A DNA stretch of 64,000 nucleotides from the NCBI GenBank assembly GCA_024449915.1, contig JAMZAV010004462.1:1-64000 (forward strand), written 5' to 3'. Shown here in pieces: positions 51,968 to 63,082 of the stretch (positions are counted from its first letter, which is position 1; the number at the start of each line of letters is the position of its first letter). The notes under the pieces were generated by a model that had not been told where the DNA came from, ran no database searches, and worked only from the letters and a program-made list of their open reading frames with translations. This DNA is from Sweltsa coloradensis (taxonomy: Eukaryota; Arthropoda; Insecta; Plecoptera; Chloroperlidae). The position numbers and the translations under genes were made by a program.

Positions 51968-52615
51968 GTAAGATTTCCGTGACATAAGAACCTTTCCCTC
52001 GCCTCCCCCCCCCTTTTAACTCAATCTACACAATCAATGTCAGCTACCCATAGCGGTCTGACCCGATTGGATTTTTTCCCCTCTCTAACCCCCAGACTAG
52101 AGTGACCATTTAAACCTAACGGGTTTACACGCCCCCAAACAAAATAAACCCTTAAAAAAAATACTCGCAAAACACAGTTGAAATTTAAAATGAGTACTAC
52201 CTAAAATAAAGGCGAGCTCTGGGATCGCGGTGAACTACCTCCTTTCCCCCGGCGACCCCCCCGGCGACATGACAATGACACAAAAAGAACGAGACAAAGG
52301 ATGACGACCGCAAAGTGAGAACCTTCCTTTCCTCCCCCACCCCTTGGTTTCTACCAGCATGGGCACCCCTTACCAATCCCTAGGCTAAAGTTAGGCATTA
52401 TGACCTGACGGTGACGCGTTCTTAAACCAAATAAACAAAAAAAAACTCAAAACAATTTTTGTTCATTTTTAAAAAATGTTAAGTATTCATTTATTCCAAT
52501 ATATATTTAGTTTTTTCCTTTTTAAAACACCATAAATCAATCATAAACACAAAATAACAGGCGAAATATTTTTCCCTTGACCTGGTTTAATCCTCAGCTT
52601 CTGAAGTTTCGTTGT
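51968..52615 (+). mobile_element. Two S units and an L-tail remnant
   Basis: 51968-52150 is a 3' half (GACATAAGAACCTTTCCC, ACCTAACGGGTTTACACGCCC, CAAAATAAACC). 52190-52440 is a 5'-truncated copy (AGGCGAGCTCTGGGATCG, GACCGCAAAGTGAGAACC, TTATGACCTGACGGTGACGCG). 52558-52615 is a decayed L tail (ACAGGCGAAATATT, GACCTGG, TTCTGAAGTTTCG). Confidence 0.5.
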
Positions 52616-55329
52616 TCTGTTTCACTGTGTGTTTTTTGTACCATCTTCCTCGGGTCTTCCCCGGGGTATTGAGTACATGCACTCTGCGATTCAGGGATGT
52701 CATTGTTTTTGATTTCCAAAATAACGTTAGAAAAATAAACGGAGGGAAAAAAAATGGCAATTCGGTGGCACTAGGGGGCCCCTGTGTGGGGCCCGCTGAA
52801 AAAGGGGAAAAAAATCTCTAACGTACAAAACCCCTCGTCTGGGGCCCGGGGGGTAGAATTGTCCCCTGGCCCGCAAAATTAAAAACTCGAAAAAATCCAC
52901 CTCGCAACAACCCGAAAGACACACCCCCCTCCCCCCCCCCCCCCCTCCTCCCCCTTTTGGGGACCCCCCCCTGCATGCAAAGAACGATGACAAAAACTAG
53001 CCCGGACTTTTTTTAAAATCCCCCCCTAACCCTGGTTTTCCGATCCTTTCCCCCCCCCCTTAGGTAGGAAATTTCTTATGCCCAAATTCGGTCCTAATAA
53101 AAAAAAACCTTTACGGTAAAATTTGTTATTTTCCCCTCTCTGGTTCCGGGAAAAAAGGGCCCGACAAGGGCTGCTTCCTCCGATTCAAAGAAAAAGTCTA
53201 TTCCCCCAAACATCAGCTAGAAAAAAGGGTTTTGTAATTTCCCCCCAAAAAAAAATTTCAATCGTCGGGGCACTTTTTGCACCTCCCATACTAAATAATT
53301 CAAAAACGTCAACATACGGAGAAAAATTTCTTTCCCCCCCATTGGTTTGCCCCGGGGGACCCCCCCCAATCCCCGGGTTGATTCCATTTCCTCATTTACG
53401 CAAACCCCTTTTAAAAAAAAACCTATCTTTTCAAATATTTTAAGAGAGTAAAAATTTTTTTTGGGTTTGTGGGGGACCCTTTCCCTTCACACCTCCCTTC
53501 GGAGAAACTTTTTAAAGAAAACCCTTGAGATACGAACGCAAGGGGAAACCCCCCTTTTCTTCCTTATATACAGAGCCTGTTTTTTGACTAGAATGGGAAA
53601 AACCACACACCCCTAGGGCCTATATTTTGCCTTATGTGGGTTAGGCCCCCATTTTAAAAACTAATAATATTATTTTTAAATTTTCAGATATTTTGTGGGG
53701 TTTATTTACTTTTTCCAAAGCCCTTTTCGTTTGGGGTTTATTATTCCCTGGCCCCTACGCGCGCCCCCCCCGGGGCAGGCCCCGAGCGGTGACGACCACA
53801 CGAAGATTAAAAACCCCCTTTTCCTTCCGTGCGGGTTTGCCGGAACCCCCCCCCCCCCCTACCCCTTGGTGTTTTTGTGCTTTTTTCCTCTTCCCCCCCT
53901 TATTTTTAAAGAAAAAAAAAATACAAATTTTAACTTAGGGGCAATCTAAAACCCAAACCCCACCTTTAATATTCTCCCTTCCAAATCCGGCGGGCAATAG
54001 ACCGATCATTTTAAAGGCCCCGTTTCTCACATGTCGTTAGAATTATCCCCGGTGTTCTGATGGAACCCCCCTCCCCCCACTCTTTTACTTTAAGGAAGCG
54101 CAAAAATAAGGAAATTCTTAAGAAAGCATAAATTTAATAAACCCCAAAAATTTGATTTTGTTCCCCCTTAAAAACAAAAACACTTGAACCAAATTTATGA
54201 TATTTATTTTGGGGGTCCCTCGGGCCCCTAAACCCAGACCTCTTTTCGAAAACATGAAAGAAAAAGTCACCCGCAAAAACTCACTTATACGGGGTTTTTA
54301 TGAAAATAGAGGGGACTCTCAATCCTCGGGGAACCTTGCCCCCCCCCCTTTACACCTCCCCACAATACAATAAAAAAAGAACGATTAATAGAGATAACCC
54401 GGAAAAAAACGCCCTCCCCCCTGGGGTTTACCTCTGGCCCCCCCCCCCCCCCAGGGAAAAGGGTGACTATGAAACCTTTTTTCTTTTTTCTGAGAAGTTC
54501 AAAAATTTTCAAACTACGTGAGGGCATTACCGAAAAAAAAATTCTTAAAAAAGGGGTTTGGGAACCCCTTAATCTTAAAAATTTAATTTAAAAGGAAATT
54601 TTGTATTTGAAAGCCCCAGTTTTCAAAAGTCCCCTTAAGAATTTTACGTTTTATAAAAACTCAATTTTTGGGTAGGTACAAAAAAAAGAAAAATTTAAAC
54701 TTAAAAGGTTTACTTTAATTACCCAAAATTACAAGAGTTTTGTCCTTTTAAAGCTACACATTAATGAAAGTTTGGGGGTCGCTGGGCGGTTTTATGCAAG
54801 GCAGGAATCTCTTAATCTAAAAGGGGCCCCGATGCAAGGGAAAGGGGAAAAAAAAATTCCACCTCGCAAACACCCAATAGTATGAGGGAGTATATTACTC
54901 CCCCAAATGAGGCGAGCCCGGAATTGTGTCGGGGACCTTTCCTTCTTTTACGACCCCCCCGACGACGTTTTACAATAACACAACGAACCCAAAAAAGACG
55001 TGACGACCGCGACGTAGAAAAAACCCCCCCTTCCCCAACCCCCGGTGGGGTTAGACCTTTTCTGGGCCCTCCTTAACCAAAAAAATGGTATTTGAAACTT
55101 ATCATTCCCCCAAATGGGTTTAAAACAATCTTCGGGCCTTCCACAACTTTAAAATTGCTTAACAAGAATTAATTTTTAAATTTAAATGAAAATACCCAAT
55201 TTTAAAAAAAAATTTTTTTTGCAATGAATTAAAAAAAAAAATCCCACGCAAGTAAAAATTAAAAAAAGTTTTATCCCTCAAAAACTAGAAAAATACGTTT
55301 TAAGGCCTAGTAAATTAACATTTAGGCAG
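52616..55329. other. Heavily degraded stretch with S-unit traces
   Basis: Long C, G and A runs dominate. S-unit traces in the usual orientation: 52835-52990 (GGGGCCCGGGGGGTAG, CCACCTCGC), 53165-53240 (ATTCAAAGAAAAAGTC, AACATCAGCTAG), 54255-54320 and 54840-55070 (CCACCTCGCAAACACC, GACCGCGACGTAG). Frames up to 106 codons are products of homopolymers. No gene is supportable. Confidence 0.45.
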
Positions 55330-55600
55330 TGAAGCCCGGTTTTGAATTTGTCCCCACAACGTTTGGGACAGAGAAAAAATCCACCTCGCAAAAACACTAG
55401 AAAGAGGGGGGGGGATCTCCCCGAAACTAGAGGGAGCTTGAAATCGTCCAATGACGACCGCGACGGGAAAACCCCCCTTTCCCCCCTTTACCCGTGGCTG
55501 GTTCTGACCAGCATGGACCCCTCCTCCCCCCATCACCCCTAGGTTAGAGTGGTGCATTTGACCTAACGGTTGACGCGTCCTGAATCCAAATAAACCAAAA
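55330..55600 (+). mobile_element. S unit, shortened
   Basis: AAGCCCGGTTTTGAATTTG, ATCCACCTCGCAAAAAC, then AACTAGAGGGAGC joins ATGACGACCGCGACGGG, skipping part of the middle. The 3' end is near consensus: GGCTGGTTCTGACCAGCATGG, ACCTAACGGTTGACGCG, CCAAATAAACC. Confidence 0.65.
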
Positions 55601-55675
55601 CCTTATCTCATGGACACTTAGAAAACAATCTTATCATCAAACACACCATTAACTCATCTCATTAACTTTAATTAT

Positions 55676-55733
55676 CACAGGCAGCGCATTATGACCTAAC
55701 CGGTTAAAGCGCCCTAGTTTCTCACGTCGTCGT
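55676..55733 (+). repeat. LINE L tail
   Basis: CACAGGCAGCGCATTATGACC, TAACCGGTTAAAGCGCCC, TTTCTCACGTCGTCGT, with 70 bp of LINE 3' untranslated text before it (TTAGAAAACAATCTTATCATC). Starts right after the previous S unit. Confidence 0.7.
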
Positions 55734-55754
55734 TGAACGTTGTTCACGAAGGGG

Positions 55755-56112
55755 ACTAAGTTTCACACAAAGGAGGAAACGTCCACCTCGCAAACATCAG
55801 CTAGTAGGCCTATAACTAGAGGCGAGCTCTACCTGGCGACGTGAGCAAATGCCCTCCTTCCCTCCTCATATGAAGAACTTCTATTATATGATAATAGAGG
55901 CAAACATTGGGCCCGGGGTAGAATTGGCCCAGAGCATGGTTCCGCTAATTGTAAAAGGCGATTCAAGAGAAAAAGTCCACATCGCAAACATAAGCTAGTA
56001 TAAGAAGGGGAGTATATTACTCCCCGTAACTAGAGGCGAGCTCCAATTGGCCACGTGAGCTGATTCCCTCATCATTGAAGAACTTCTATCAAATGATAAC
56101 GGAGACAAACTT
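55755..56112 (+). repeat. Mosaic tandem of S heads and LINE snippets
   Basis: Two units. Each has an S-unit 5' part (CATCAGCTAG or CATAAGCTAG, ACTAGAGGCGAGCTC) broken off at TGG..ACGTGAGC. Each then joins a LINE snippet (ATATGAAGAACTTCTATTAT or ATTGAAGAACTTCTATCAAA, then GATAA...GACAAAC or GGCAAAC). A full S unit follows at 56114. The breakpoint is the same in both units, so one chimeric unit was duplicated. Confidence 0.65.
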
Positions 56113-56113
56113 A

Positions 56114-56480
56114 CGGCCCGTAGTAGAATTGGCCCAGAGCATGGCTCTGCTAATCGTAAAGGGCGATTTAAGAAAAAAGGCCACCTCGCAAACATCAGCT
56201 AGTATGAATGGTAGTATTTTACTACCCGAAAAAAGAGGCGAGCTCTAACAATCGTCGTTAGTGACCTTGCCCCCTTCCCTGGACTACCACCCCGACGACG
56301 ATGACAATGACACAAAGAACTATATGACAAAAACGATAACGACCGCGACGTAAGAAACCCCTCTTCCTCCCATTACCCGTGGCTGATTCTGACCAGCATT
56401 AGCCCCTACTCCCCCCCACCCCTAGGTAAGAGTGGTGCCATTATGACCTAACGGTTGACGCGTCCTTAATCCAAATAAAC
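56114..56480 (+). mobile_element. S unit, full length
   Basis: CGGCCCGTAGTAGAATTGGC, CCAGAGCATGGCTCTGC, GGCGATTTAAG, GGTAGTATTTTACTACC (hairpin kept by paired changes), CGCGACGTAAGAAACC and TTATGACCTAACGGTTGACG to CCAAATAAAC. An L-tail remnant follows at 56510-56550. Confidence 0.75.
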
Positions 56481-56560
56481 AAAAAAATCTCATCAACTTT
56501 CAATACCACAGGTGGAGCAATATGAAGCTCCCTAGTTGCTCAGGTTGTCGTAATTTATAA

Positions 56561-57064
56561 ATCCAACCAAATACAAAAATTTGTAAAAAAAAAAAAAAAA
56601 ACGGCAGCCAAGCTCTCCTTCAAAAGTCTTCGGCTGTGAATGCTGTGAGATATAGAAGTTGAGCCAAGCTTTTTATTCTTTCTCCCTAGTTTCGCTTTTA
56701 AAATAAGTAAGATCATTTCGCCTGTTGACGAGCGCCAAGCCAACGATTTTTGTGGTAAAAAAGTAAAATTTTTTAAACTCGAAATCATAAAAAAAATTCT
56801 TGGCCATGAACCAAATTCAATGGCCAAACCATTTTTTTATGATTTAGAGTTTAAAAATTTTACTTTTTTACCACAAAAATCGTTGGCTTGGCGCTCGTCA
56901 ACAGGCGAAATGATCTTACTTATTTTAAAAGCGAAACTAGTGAGAAAGAATAAAAAGCTTGGCTCAACTTCTATATCTCACAGCATTCACAGCCGAAGAC
57001 TTTTGAAGGAGAGCTTGGCTGCCGTTTTTTTTTTTTTTTTACAAATTTTTGTATTTGGTTGGAT
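56561..57064. repeat. 504-bp near-perfect palindrome
   Basis: Arms of 247 and 245 bp begin ATCCAACCAAATACAAAAAT and end at the complement in 57064. The core is TTGGCCAT ... ATGGCCAA around 12 bases (56808-56819). The arms differ at only a few positions, including a base near CCCTAGTTTC/GAAACTAGTG. A poly-A run of 18 in the left arm is poly-T in the right. The two 90-95-codon frames are mirror reads of the same arm. There is no clear target duplication. Confidence 0.9.
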
Positions 57065-57438
57065 ATTACATCTTTTTGTTGTTCGTTCGCTATCAAGGTG
57101 TGAATGATTAAATTTGTTGAGTTCAAAGTTGTTTTTTTACATTTTTGGGCCCACGGTCCCCCCAAAGATACCCCTTAAATAAATAAATATATTTTTATTT
57201 ACAGACTACCCACTCAGTTATATAACAGATTTTCAGTGGGGGACTTTAAATCAAAGCGACCAAGCCAACCCTGCAGGCCCCGACGCAATCGACGAGTGAG
57301 CAATAACCAACCAAAGATCGATATTTTTAATAGGAAATATATCAATCAGTGGTATGGACAGTGCGAACACCCGCGGATCAACGCCAGAATCAACAAGGCC
57401 GATTCAGAACAACTCTGAAATTTATTATGTGCTTCGTT

Positions 57439-57607
57439 GCTAGGACGGCTCCAAACTCACCGTTTACAAACTCCTAAGACAAGAACTGATAGACTTAAGT
57501 CCAAATCAGAAGTTAAAAAACTTCTGACTTTAGCGGGAATCGAACCCTGGCCCTTCTGCATTGGAAGCAGATACGCTAACAACAAGACCAACGCACTAGC
57601 ATAAGCA
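57439..57607 (-). mobile_element. tRNA-derived repeat, copy A
   Basis: A 169-bp repeat, nearly identical to 57694-57862. Its minus strand holds a tRNA-like part (57530-57597): TTAGCGTATCTGC, loop TTCCAAT with a perfect 5-bp stem (CCA at the anticodon position, tryptophan-like), and GGGTTCGATTCCC. Acceptor and T stems do not pair fully, so it is a pseudogenic SINE head and not a tRNA gene. Confidence 0.65.
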
Positions 57608-57693
57608 CTAGATATTTATAATGGTTAAGAGCATGTTTAATTTCAAGCTTGTATACAAATTACTACGCCTGAGTAATTACGCGTTTTGATTTT

Positions 57694-57862
57694 GCTAGGA
57701 CGGCTCCAAAGTCACCGTTTACAAACTCTTAGACAAGAACTGATAGACTTAAGTCCAAATCAGAAGTTAAAAAACTTCTGACTTTAGGCGGGAATCGAAC
57801 CCTGGCCCTTCTGCATTGGAAGCAGATACGCTAACAACAAGACCAACGCACTAGCATAAGCA
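57694..57862 (-). mobile_element. tRNA-derived repeat, copy B
   Basis: Second copy, 255 bp after the first. The tRNA-like part is 57784-57852 and has an extra G in TAGGCGGG. The interval between copies (GATATTTATAATGGTTAAG, TACGCCTGAGTAATTACGCG) recurs once more at about 58165-58240. So the duplicated unit is longer than the tRNA-like part. Confidence 0.65.
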
Positions 57863-58903
57863 ATCTGAGTGTGGCCCAATTTCAAAGTTCTAAGATGACG
57901 TTTTTCTCGTATAGCGTATTATTCAAAGAGTACGGAATTACCTACTTTTTATAATTTTGGTTTTTTTCCGGTACCCGTTAACCAATTTGCTTTCCATATT
58001 CAAAAGTGATACAAATGAGAGATATCAAATGTATTCCACGTTTGAAACATCTCAGTTGTAGCGTTTTCTTTGAATGATTCATTTCTTAAAGTTCAGATAT
58101 GTTTTTTGTCATTTTTGGGCCCATGGTCATTCCAAATTTAGCCCCTTGTCTTTTGGACGCAAGATATTTATAATGGTTAATTGCATGTTAAATTTCAAGT
58201 TTGTACAAATTACCACGCCTTGGTAATAACGCGTTTTGATTATCATCCAAATTCGATTTTCTCCGGTCCCTGTTACCCGATTTTGGTTTTGAAGCAAAAG
58301 CACTGCGTCTGAATACACCTAAGTGTGGATCCAAGTTTTATTTCTAGATTACGTTTTCTCTGTAGGCTAAGAATCTCCGGGAGAACTTATAGGCAGCCGC
58401 CAGCCACCACCCACCCACCAACCACAGCAGCCTAAGGATTTGACGATGTTGAGAGCCTTTTTAACACAGAACGAGTTGTCGGATCGGGTTGATTTTTTTT
58501 TTGGTATGTCATGGACCACATACCAGGTCATATACCGAGTTTCAAGATTGTAACTCTTTCGGGGCGGCGTGTGCAAGTAGCTGAAAACCCCCTAACTCTT
58601 GTAGCTGTATATAGGGCCGGAGTTCGGTGTCGCCTAAGCATCGCATCGCTTGTCTGCCGGGCGACGACCGTCGCCCTAGATGACAAATGCATTTCATTTA
58701 AGGTGGGACGCAAATAGTTATTGGATTTTGACATTCTCATTTTATGCTTGAGCATTGTAAAGGGAATTTTCAATCCGAATTTAAATTTGCTCTACAATTT
58801 TTTCATCTGGGTTTGTGACTATATAGCAATATTTTTTGTAAAATATTTACGATATCGTCCCTCGTTTAATCCAATGGACTTCGTTTTCCCAGTGTATGAA
58901 TTA
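57863..58903. other. No gene recognised
   Basis: Clean sequence. 58105-58240 repeats text from 57140 and 57610 (TTTTTGGGCCCATGGTC, TAATGGTTAATTGCATG). 58511-58717 is a 68-codon frame in a GC-richer patch with no known motif; the minus strand is also open there. Confidence 0.35.
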
Positions 58904-59065
58904 GGGTGGAACACCCACACTAAAGTTTCGCCGACATTTTGAGTGCAGAAAGTTAAAATCCAAAAATGTTTTGCGCTTGTGTGGGGTGGGAGATGTCGTC
59001 TAAGGATAGTAGCACTTTTAGTCACTGTGGTAAGGACTAGAACGTAGAAAATTCTGGTTCCACCC
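58904..59065. mobile_element. 162-bp MITE with TA target duplication
   Basis: GGGTGGAAC at 58904 and GTTCCACCC at 59065 form 9-bp inverted ends, flanked by TA on both sides (58902-58903 and 59066-59067). This is the format of Tc1/mariner-type miniature elements. Inversion beyond nine bases is weak. Confidence 0.55.
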
Positions 59066-59429
59066 TAGAGCAAGCCAAAGCAATGTTTGGAAAATTCGTA
59101 ACCCATCCAAGCCCAAACAAGAGATTTTCTTTCGTTATTCTTAAAAAAAACTGAAAACAAATATATAGATTCGAATTGTTTTTTTTTATTTCACATTTTA
59201 TGCAATAACGCTATTTCGTTTTTTTAAAGTAAAAATTACTAATATATTTCCTAAATGAAAGATGTGTGTATTGAAACAATTAAAAATGTTGTAAATTATT
59301 AACAATCAAATAAAGAAAATAATCCTAATTTGAGGTAATAACGGTTTGATAAATTTAATTGTATCATGTATAATATATCAATTATATAGTATTATAAATT
59401 AGCAAGAAAATAAACATTATAATAAAAAA

Positions 59430-62150
59430 TATCAATTACCTCCGAAAATTTAAAAAAAAAATTTTTAAAACTTCACAAAAAAAACCCGGGGTGGCCCTTA
59501 ACGGGAATCCATTCTGTCCTCAATTTTTTCCTTTTTCTCCCCCCTCCCTCAAGAAAAAAAATTTAAACCCCCTCCGTAGTTTGGGGAAAAAACTTTTTTG
59601 AGGTCTTTCGGGTAACCCCAACTTTTTGTTTTGGGTTTTTTTTTAAAATAAAAGGCCCTACCTATCCCCAACCCCCAAAAAAAAAAAATAAAATTTAAAA
59701 AAAAAAATTTTATGTGTTTAGGAAAACAAAAAAAAAAACCAAAAAAAAAAAAAACCCCCACCAAAAAAAAGAAGGACCCACTTTTTTTTGCAAAAAAACA
59801 AATGAAACGAATTTAACAACAACAAAAATTTTTAAATTTTTTAAAATTTGGGGTTTTTTAAAGGCCAAAAATCAAAAGCTACGACCCCCCCTTAATATTT
59901 GGGTTCCCGAAGGAAAAGAGACAAAAAAACCCCCCAAAAACATTTTTCTTTTTGGGGAACGTAAAATTTCTACGAGCGTGTTTTTTTTAAACGCCCCCCC
60001 CCTTTTTTGGGGTAGGCAAAAAGTTGGTTTTAAAACCCTTAAAACACTCCATTTAAAGGATTTTGGCCAGGGGTAGGGGGCCCCCTAAAACCCCCCCAAA
60101 TACCCCCCAAAACCCCCCCCTTTGGCTTCCCAAAAAACCCGTAAAATCCCTATTTTTGGAACCCCCAAAAAAAACCTAACTTAGCCCTTTATTTTTAAAA
60201 GCAAGAGATTAGTATATCATGAACATTATTAAAAATTTTAAAAACTTGTTTTAATCGCTATTTTACCGATTGTATAAAAAAGTGGGTTGCTATTTAATTA
60301 GTGTGTTTTAAACCATGTCATAAGGGGGAAGTAATTCTTATGACATTATTTTAAAATTTTAAAAAGTTAAACTTATTTTTTCCAAACCATTTATGTTTTT
60401 TTGGAAAAAAAGTTTTTTATTTATTTGGTTTAACCGCCCATAACGGGGCAAACAGGGGGTTTTAAAACTTTATACCCTTTTGTATTAAATTAATTTGACA
60501 GAAAACAAAAAAAATTTTTGGGGGGAAAAAAAAAAATTTTTTTTTTTCAACTTCGGGAACCCCAAATATTCTTTATAAAAAATGGGGAAAAAAAATTTGG
60601 GATAGTTTCCGGGGTTTTTGTTTTATTTTTTTTTAAAATTTGCACCCCCAAAAATAAATTTTTACCAGAAATTTTTTTTTGCTATTTGTCGAAAACCCCC
60701 TAAAAATTAAAATTTTTGGGAAAAAACAGGGGCCCGAAATTTTTGGTCAAAAACTAAACCCCCGTTTTTACCCATTTTTAAATGGCAAAGCGGGGGGCCA
60801 CCCCTTTCCCAACAAAAAACAATGACAAAAAGGGGGCCTATAATGTAGCCCCCGGGGGGGCCCGTTTCAGACCCAAAACGGGCAAGGGGTCGAAAGGGCC
60901 CCGTAAAAAATTTTTTCAAAAACCCCAAAAACTTTTTAACCAATGGCTTTGGGAGGGGGCACCCTTTTAGATTTCCAAATAAAAAACCCGAAACTACTTA
61001 TTTACAAGGGGAAAATTAATTTTTATGTTTTTTTTATATTAAAACATTAAAAAAAGAAATGCAAAACTATTCCGGGACAATCAGGGGGAACAAAACAACT
61101 GAAAAAAAAATGGTTTCTTTAGTGTAAAAAAATTTTTAAAGTAGTATTTAACATTAAAAAACAGACCCAAATTTTCAAACAAATTTTAAAGATTTTTAAA
61201 GTAGTTAAAAAAATTTAGAAATAAAACACCCCCACAAAAATAAATAACCGGAAAAAAACAATAAAAATTGGATCTGTAGTAAATTTTTCCGAATTTCATT
61301 TGGAATTAAAAATAAAAATGTTTTTTTTTTAAGTTTTGGCCCAAATTTTTAAACCGAAAAGTACCCAAATTTAAAGGAAATTTTTTTTTTAAAAAAATTT
61401 AGTTTATGAAATTCATGGGAAAATTTTTAACCCCCCCCTGATTTTAAAAATTTAATCCCAAAAAGAAAATGAAATAAAAAACTTTTAAGTTAGTTTAAAT
61501 GGTTTAAATTTTCAAAAATTTTGGGGGTTTTTTTTATGGGATTTAAAAGTTTGGCCAAAAAAAATTTTTGTCGGGTTGACCCAATTTTTGGGGGGGGGAA
61601 AAAAAATAATATTAAGAAACAATAAATTTTTGAAAAAAACGAAAAACCCGCAAAAAAAAATGAAAAGCAAAAAAATTTAAAAGCTGAAAATTTGTTTTTA
61701 GACAAAAACCACACCCCTTTTAGTTTTCCGGTGGTACAAATTTTTTTAAATGGGACCCAACTTAAGAGGAATGAAATTGGGGGGCCCCAATTTTTTGTTT
61801 GCTGGGTTGAAGGTTTTGGGGGGGGGGGGGGGAATTCGATGTTAAAAGAAACCCGAACACGGTTTTATGGAAAAGAATGTGGCATCGAAAAACCGCACTT
61901 TCACAGAACCCCCAACAATTTTTTTTTTCTTGCCTGGGTCGCGCCCCTTTGACATCTGCACCCTCCAGGAAGTTTTTGGAACATATTTCCATTAAAAAGG
62001 ATGGGAATAAGGGGCCCCAAAAATTTTCTGTAAAAAGGGGGGGTAATTCCCCCATGGGTTTCTTTGGGTAAAAGGGGGGGGGTTTTTTTTTACCAAGGGG
62101 AAAACGGGGAAACAGGTTTCTGGGGGTGGGGGGAAAACAATTTTCTTTTC
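59430..62150. other. Homopolymer-inflated stretch, no reliable features
   Basis: Dominated by runs of A, T, C and G (for example a run of 15 G near 61818). No S unit, L tail or LINE motif survives. Frames up to 143 codons (61762-62193 minus) are products of the runs. Quality changes abruptly at both ends. 59066-59429 before it is clean AT-rich sequence without genes. Confidence 0.6.
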
Positions 62151-63050
62151 TTTGATAGAAGTAGCTCGACACTTTACAGAACATGTACCGCACGCAACTC
62201 GCAATGACCTTGCCGCTTGGCAGTCCGTGGTAGTCGTTCGATCGGGGCTGGGAACACTTCTGTCACTCACACTCACAGGAGGTTTATTCTGAACTTATTT
62301 CTTCAGTGTTTAGATGGATGTTATACTTGCTCCAACGAAAGAATGCAGATTCTTGGTAGTGGTGGGGGAAGAATGAATGCGCGATAAAAGGAATGTCGCC
62401 TTTGTGTATGAAAGAGAAATATCTTTTACCAACCCAAGCAAAAACTATCTGTGCTAGATCACAGGGTTCCTCCGTGTGCAAGATTCACGCTAGTTGGGAA
62501 AACAATTTCGAGCCACCTGCATTCTTTCGTTGGGACCGCTATATATAGTTAGTTGTTCGCTATTCTAAAAAAAATACTTTTGTCAAAACAAAATGTTATT
62601 TTATTTATTTCACATATTGTGGCACAATCTTCTTGCTTGAACTAACTAGTTTGCCGTGTTTTGTGTTATAGGCATACAACTAATAGTCATATACCTAACA
62701 ATAACATAAAAAAAACAGTGTGTTGATATTTGAAACTAATGTTGTAAAACGGTGTTCTGGACATCATGACATCATGGTGAGAGGAGGAAAAATAAAATTC
62801 TAGCTTTTTTGAAGGGTGGATGATAGGTTGATTATGTTTTAATCTCTTGGTGCTTCATGTTTTATTTTATAGATTTATCATCAGTACTAACATTACATTT
62901 TACTACAATGTAACACAAAAATTAATAAAAATAATATTAAAGTACATACACACACACACAGTTGGTAGTGTGCCATTAAAAACAGTGAGTTGAAATTATT
63001 GTCATATCAAAAATATTGAAGAGGGGGTGAATAAAATACTGACATCTCCG
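62151..63050. other. No gene recognised; short CA repeat
   Basis: Clean sequence with better complexity. A minus-strand frame at 62284-62481 (65 codons) shows no family I know. A TATATATAG motif lies near 62541, without further promoter evidence. (CA)7 is at 62947-62960. Confidence 0.4.
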
Positions 63051-63082
63051 CCTGCTTTCAACTTTGTTGATAGAGCAGTTTC

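Noticed and set aside
52727..52993. Gly-rich 88-codon frame
   Set aside because: Created by long C runs in a damaged S unit.
56555..57107. Two similar proteins of 90-95 residues on opposite strands
   Set aside because: They are the same arm of a palindrome read twice; no start context or family supports a gene.
57530..57597. Functional tRNA-Trp gene
   Set aside because: The anticodon stem and B box are good, but acceptor and T stems do not pair and the copy is part of a longer dispersed repeat.
61762..62193. 143-codon minus-strand frame
   Set aside because: Rich in Pro, Phe and Lys from C, T and A runs in an unreliable stretch.
62284..62481. Possible host exon on the minus strand
   Set aside because: 65 codons without a known domain and no convincing splice or start context seen by eye.
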